Shown piece by piece: positions 58,745-64,000 of a stretch of DNA of 64,000 nucleotides (its first letter is position 1; the number at the start of each line of letters is the position of its first letter). The stretch is from positions 6,697,501 through 6,761,500 of the forward strand of contig JAILWY010000014.1 of the NCBI GenBank assembly GCA_022113835.1, read 5' to 3'. Source of the stretch: Atopsyche davidsoni (Eukaryota > Arthropoda > Insecta > Trichoptera > Hydrobiosidae). The notes under the pieces were generated by a model. It was not told the DNA's origin and did no database searches. It saw nothing but the letters and a program-made list of their open reading frames with translations. A program made the position numbers and the translations under genes.

Positions 58745-59060
58745 CAATCCATACAAGAGCGGCAAAAACTCTCGTCAAACGTCGACAGTGCCTCTCAGAG
58801 GCCTGAGGCGCCCGTCGACTAGACGATATTCCTGGAAGAGAGCACCTTCCCTGAGGGTCCTGCTGCAGCCGATGTCGCACGGTCCGGCCGACGTATCTGC
58901 AGATAGTTCCCCGCTGGATTACCTGGCGGGGACAGAGCGCGGCGGGAGGCCGTAAATCTTCCGGTTTTTGTGGCTTTTGGAAGCGACGGAGATAGCGACG
59001 CTTTATCGCGGACTAAGTGGTGTCCCCTGTAAATCTGTGGCAAATTGGTCGTTTATTGCT
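58745..59060. other. Conserved-looking block downstream of the main domain
   Basis: A balanced unique block with two further GTAAATC motifs (58952, 59029) and GGCGCC at 58807. Candidate regulatory element. Confidence 0.3.
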
Positions 59061-62000
59061 GCGGCAGGTAGATTTTGAGTGCAAATTTTCGTTTGTGTTT
59101 CTTGAGTAGAGAGAGCTTAAATTATCCTCACTTGTAAATCACTAGTAATCTTTTAATTTACAATCGCAAATCACCAAACTACCCTATGTCAACAGGGAAG
59201 GTCTACAAGAGATAGCTAAAGTCCACTTATCCACTCAACGTATTTACTGTGTAAATTATTTTTTATACAATTAACTATTTGTGCAATATGGGCGAATTTT
59301 TAACCAGCATGTCATCTATGAGGTCTGCAAGTTTAGTTGTCTTTCGAGGGGGGTTAATAAAAAAATATAGGGAGTTTCTTTGTATTAGTATAATATGGCT
59401 GGAATGAAATCTGTACACGGTGAAGCAAATTAGCATTCGTTTAGAAATGAGTATCTTGTACTGTGAACAGGTGTATCTCGTTAAAGAAATAATTTTGTTG
59501 CTAACTAAAGTGTTCTCAGCAGCAACAGGCCTGGCTTATTATGTACCGCAGCGACTCTAAGGCAGGAATCTCACCGCTCTTCAGTTTCTACATAAATTAT
59601 GAGCATTATTACACAATTTATTCATTGATTTGCGATCAAAGCCGTCCATTTTTAAACGCAGTGCCAATTACTTCCTCGCGTAACAGCGAGGCTGGCGCCA
59701 TGCGCCATCTCCAACTACCTGTCAGTTATTTGTGGCTGCCAACTTTGTGAAATTCATGTAGGGTAAGCATTCAATAGTTTTCCGTTTATTTTTAATTATT
59801 TTTAAAATGTTTGGTTTGTCAAGAGTAACCTAAAGAGTGCATTATGTATTATTTATTTTTAAAACTTTTACAACCTTATCTAATAACGACTTTTACCTTG
59901 TTAAAATTTTTCTATACAAGTATAATGATTACCTTACATGCAGAATCGGACTATTTTTATAAAAATCATCTAAAAGTGCGTACCTACTGCAATCTCTTTC
60001 GTGTCTTTAACTGTGTGTATTAGTTCGTTTGTTTATTTCGTTTGCAAACGAGCTTGTCTACGATAATTCACCGCATCGTCTTCGCCTAAGGCTAGCATTA
60101 AAAAAAAGTTGGTTTCTCAAGTCCCAGCCTTTTTTATTACGTGCTGAATATACTCTGTTTAGCTTCACATCAAAAATTTATATACTAAACCTTCCTATAG
60201 CCTTTACAAATAAACAATCCAATGTACTCATATTGAGGTTAAACCTATCCGATAGTGAATTTGCTAGAATAGATCTCTGGGAGATGTTTGGTCCATTCGA
60301 CAGTAAACTGCAATTTTATAAATTTGTGTTTTACTTTTTTTTACAATCACCTGATAATATATCAGTTATAAGTTCCGAACAATATATATAAATATACATA
60401 TGAGGACTCCATTTTTTTTGTTGTGTAGTTTTACTGGCGTGTCTTCTTCGAGCGCTGCCTATAGTTCAGCCAATCAGGCGAGTCTATTAGAATAATTATC
60501 GAAGAATGTTGAAGATTATTCAGAAGCTGCGAGGCGGACAAAATAATATAAAATCTGCTCTAATGGCGACCGCTATTTCTCAATGGACGTATGCTTAATG
60601 TGCATTTAAATTATGCCTCGATTAATTTGGCTACTAAAAACAAAATGAAGCGTGACATAAAGAATCATTTTAGGATACAGCGGGCGGAAATGAGCACTTT
60701 GTAATGAATAGAAGCATATTTTACGGTAATTTAACCTCAGTACTAAAACGTGGTAATTATATTTGTCCTTATAAATATTATCGTACGTGCATGCCATTAA
60801 TTTCAAATCGATATGAGTGCCAACGCAGTCAGTCGGCTTTCCCATTAGTATGCAGCTTGGGCACTTTACTGACTGTATGCGTTTACGTGACTGTATGCGC
60901 CATTGTCATTTTCAGATATTGAAGTATAAAAGTAATCAAACTATTTATTATCAATAGTTTATTACTTGTTTACTTACGAACTACTTCTATTTTGTGTTCT
61001 CCCTACTTGTACCTGTACACCGGTGTTGTCTATTTTCTCTGTGCCGCTGATGGTAGCTACACTGACTTTCATATCCAAGGCATTACAGGAATAAAAAAAA
61101 CAAAGTGCATAATAAAAACTCTAACGAGAGAATATTTTATAGCGTATTAAATTGCTAATAAATATTAGATTACAAGTCGCCAGTGCACAAGAAGTGACTC
61201 AATTAAAGTGAAAGAATAATGCAAGACAAGTAGTAGTAAATTGCAAATCAATTAAGATATAATCAGTGTAACTAATTTAATATGTCATTGAATTTAGATG
61301 TTTCGTATTTCTTTTTATCTTGCCATGACAACAATGTTACACCATACAACGGTGCGCTAATTTTTATGGGTCTAGAAGCTCTGGAATGCAATGCAACTTA
61401 TATGCTTTTGTATTGGTAGCACTCTCGCGTCGTTTATAAAAAAACACTTCGTAGTAAATCGCAAACATTTTAGCTATGCTTCCGTTGCAGAAGCACGTTA
61501 AAATTTCATGAATAAGCTAGACCTTCCATTAAGCATCCCCTACCCGCAAACACTTCATCCCTCGGTGGACATATCTCAAGTGCCCCCATCTCCGTGTCGA
61601 GTTTCCTGTCACTCGGGAATGCAGCTTGCGGTCGGCTGCGGAGTCGCCGGCTGCTTCAGCCAGTCAGCCAGGACCGCTCCATCTGCGCTGATGAGTCGGA
61701 GACGCTCCCAGTCGGCGTGGTGAGCGGAGATCATTATGCGTCATAATAGCGCTATCCGAATCGCGAGAGGGTGTCACGATGTTCGGATATTTATTTTAAT
61801 CAAAATGAATTTCTCCGCTCGGTTATTATTCGAAATTTATTTTTTCAGCCGTATATTATTAAAGCTTATAAATAAAACTTTGTGATTAAAGATAAAATAA
61901 TTAAATTTACGTTACCAACAATCAATTCGAATTTGTCGTACATTAAAAAACAATGATTTACGAGTTTGATATTATAAATCAGTCAAATCGCCTTAATATT

Positions 62001-62106
62001 CAATAAAAGACGATATATTTTGTTATCATGAATAGATTTTTTTTTTATCAAATCAAATGTTTGATATTAGATTGAATTAATCTGAATGCAATTTACAAGT
62101 ATTATA
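59061..62106. other. Gene-free stretch
   Basis: A 120-codon plus frame at 60029-60391 has no recognised domain. 61540-61790 is balanced and conserved-looking. Nothing else seen. Confidence 0.4.
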
Positions 62107-62241
62107 TGACACGACATGCGACCGATTTGCAATCAGCCAATAGCGTCCCTTTATTTTGGGTGTTTTTTTTTTATAGTTTTGTTTTAGCAAACAACCCAAC
62201 GTAAAACGCTATTGATGAATTACAAGTCGGTTCCAAAGAGG
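62107..62241. mobile_element. Family A MITE copy
   Basis: GACCGATTTGCAATCAGCC and AATAGCGTCCCTTTATTTTG on the left; AACGCTATTGATGAATTACA and AGTCGGTTCC on the right. Confidence 0.7.
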
Positions 62242-62630
62242 GTTCTTTCCTAAATTAATGTTTTTTGAAAATATATTGCTAAAAATCTACTGCATCAATA
62301 AAATAAAAAATAATGCAAAATGCTAGATAAACTCCTTCTACACAAAAAAAAATTTAATTTCTTATAAATTTACTTTTAATATGAGAATATGTGTTTTTCC
62401 GAGTGAAGTTCAGGCATTTTGGAGATAATAAAAAAATACGGTCCAAGAACCCTACGCATTTAGGAGTCCTTTTTTAATTAGAATTGAAACATTACACACG
62501 AACCTATCGCATAGGATGTGTTTGAAAATTATTATTATTTTTTTTTAACAAAATTTGTTTTTAAAAAGTCATCTTATCCAATTTTTCAACATCTTTAAGA
62601 CTTTATATTAGAAGCACCCCGAATTCTCCG

Positions 62631-62957
62631 CTAGGCATGGAACGCACCATGGTTCCAAATTGGTTGAGATACCAAACTACATACAATCCACGAAGTCATC
62701 ATGGAACTGGCATATTCCTTTCGTAATTCCATAGCCCTAGTACCAAACCCTTTCATGCACTCCTGTATTACAACCTCGAAGACTACCTTTACACAATAAG
62801 ACCAAAAGCCATACCACCACCCCACCCAATAAAACCCTTCTGGTGACACACTAAAGGAGTCACACTCTCCTGTTCCGCCGAAAAACCCCAACAAGAACAA
62901 GAAGAAGAAGACGACCCCCGCCATGACGCGGCACAAGAGCATCGAAAATAAATTCAT
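62631..62957 (-). CDS. Unrecognised open frame, 108 codons, with signal-peptide-like start
   Basis: I do not recognise this protein. The N-terminus has a strongly hydrophobic segment of about 17 residues (residues 11-27, AGVVFFFLFLLGFFGG) that would suit a signal peptide or membrane anchor. The C-terminal half has a mixed, protein-like composition with three cysteines and several tryptophans, unlike the low-complexity chance frames elsewhere. There is no clear promoter, splice site or polyadenylation signal. It may be an exon, a decayed gene fragment or chance in a more G+C-balanced region next to the 62950-63170 block. Confidence 0.2.
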   Translation of the reverse strand: MNLFSMLLCRVMAGVVFFFLFLLGFFGGTGECDSFSVSPEGFYWVGWWYGFWSYCVKVVFEVVIQECMKGFGTRAMELRKEYASSMMTSWIVCSLVSQPIWNHGAFHA

Positions 62958-63190
62958 CAGTCGGTGTCATTAGCGCCGGCCGCCGCGGCCCTTTCATTGC
63001 CGCGACTTTTTATATCAGAAGGGACGCATTATTGTAATTATAGCGAGATTACGAAATTACTTACGAGCCAATAATTGGACCGGGACGGCCGGCCGTGCCC
63101 GCTCCGCTGCCCGCCATCGCACTTAATGAGACCACTTATCTAGGGAAGCCGGGTCTCTAGACTAGAAAACGACTCGATTCGGTTTTTTTT
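62958..63190. other. Conserved-looking G+C-balanced block
   Basis: Balanced unique sequence with AATTA-type cores (AATTATAGCGAGATTACG, GAAATTACTTACGAGCC). Candidate regulatory element. Confidence 0.3.
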
Positions 63191-64000
63191 TTATTTTGTA
63201 GCGAATCGCGATTAAGGGCCCTCCTATGTGCAAAGGTGGGTATCCTCTTGCTTGCGTTCGACAGGTTGTTGTTTTCATTGTTGTCTCAAATATTGTCATC
63301 AAATATACGAGTCTCAAAATATTATTTTCGCTAAAATGACTATAACATTTAATTATGATCGGTTACTCAACAGAGGCTTTATACAAAAAATGATTTTGTG
63401 CATTAAAAAAAATGTTACATCGAAGAGCAAGTGAAAGAATATTGAGTAATAACTTTTAGAATGTGTGGAGTCATGATTGGAACCTTAATAAAATTATACT
63501 ATAATTTAAATATTTTACTACATGATTAGCAATACATTCGATTAGCTGAAAAAATAATATAAATATAGGTTTTAAAGGTTTGGAATGAAATTAAAATAGT
63601 AATTATTATGCAATAAATTTCTTGTCTTACTATTTTTCTTGGTTGCTCAATACTACTTGCAATTTTCGACACCTCCCGATATCCAAAAGTAATTTTAATT
63701 GTTACCAAATAATTCTCCTACAATCGAAAGCGCTATTTACAATGAACAAATAAATCTGGTGTTGTAGTACAAATAACATGTTGGAATTCTAAACCAACAC
63801 ATTTACAAAGCTAACATTACACCAGCACATTGGAAAGCTGAAGACAAACAATGCCGCCAAGACGTCACAATCACCTCGTTATAGTGGGAACGATTGAAAT
63901 TGGCAAAACTTTTAAAAATAATCCAATGTTTTCGTTTGAAAGAACTTAATTTTGTGAATCAACGCGATTGTTAGCTAGAATGTGTGAGTACAACATCTCT
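63191..64000. other. Gene-free stretch to window end
   Basis: A+T-rich, short chance frames only. Confidence 0.5.

Noticed and set aside
60029..60391. 120-codon plus-strand frame
   Set aside because: No domain, no splice or promoter support; chance length for such DNA.
1..64000. CRISPR arrays, prokaryotic operons, rRNA genes, LTR retrotransposons or reverse transcriptase genes
   Set aside because: None seen; sequence style is eukaryotic and no reverse transcriptase motif occurs in any long frame.

Overview
The window is eukaryotic and A+T-rich (roughly two thirds A+T by eye). It is almost entirely non-coding: no operons, no ribosome binding sites and no host protein-coding gene that I can support. 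It looks like insect DNA, probably a moth or butterfly. Reasons: many short fold-back/MITE-type elements, a BED-finger Buster-type hAT transposon, insect-type TTAGG telomere units inside one repeat, and G+C-balanced conserved-looking blocks in A+T-rich surroundings, as in introns or deserts around developmental genes. The species assignment is inference.

The only clear, intact protein-coding gene is a 606-codon hAT transposase. It is present twice, at 21657-23477 (minus) and 33118-34938 (plus). Each copy lies in a 2,662-bp element (21226-23887 and 32708-35369) with 15-bp terminal inverted repeats CATAGGTGGCCAACC and perfect 8-bp target duplications (ctctaaag and gtttaaac). The two copies have identical transposases and identical lengths and face each other 5'-end to 5'-end across 8.8 kb. 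Both carry the same nested 258-bp piggyBac-like MITE (TTAA duplications) near the 3' end. Copy 1 sits exactly in the target duplication of an older hAT MITE (23896-24477).

Layout. 0-5 kb: gene-free, with a degenerate interspersed repeat and a 251-bp tandem duplication. 5.4-5.9 kb: a 479-bp hAT MITE. 6-11 kb: gene-free with G+C islands and one conserved-looking block. 11-13.4 kb: a cluster of small elements (fold-back, hAT fragment, perfect 77-bp hairpin, mariner-like MITE retaining the transposase start, and copies of the family here called A). 16.5 kb: a retroposon-like insertion with a 13-bp duplication. 19.3 kb: a fold-back enclosing a tRNA-like pol III promoter. 21-24.5 kb: hAT copy 1 and MITE. 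31.4-31.8 kb: piggyBac transposase remnant. 32.7-35.4 kb: hAT copy 2. 35.5-48 kb: family A copies, microsatellites and G+C islands. 49-63 kb: mostly unique sequence with conserved-looking blocks, the longest at 56.4-59.1 kb.

Two larger-scale patterns are not explained by transposons. First, three plus-strand sites (18198/18199, 42064/42065, 52653/52654) juxtapose a 3' splice site and a 5' splice site, as in recursive-splicing ratchet points; the window may therefore be the inside of one very long plus-strand intron. Second, the hexamer GGCGCC occurs about 40 times, where only a few are expected for this base composition, concentrated in some 15 short G+C islands spread through the A+T-rich sequence.
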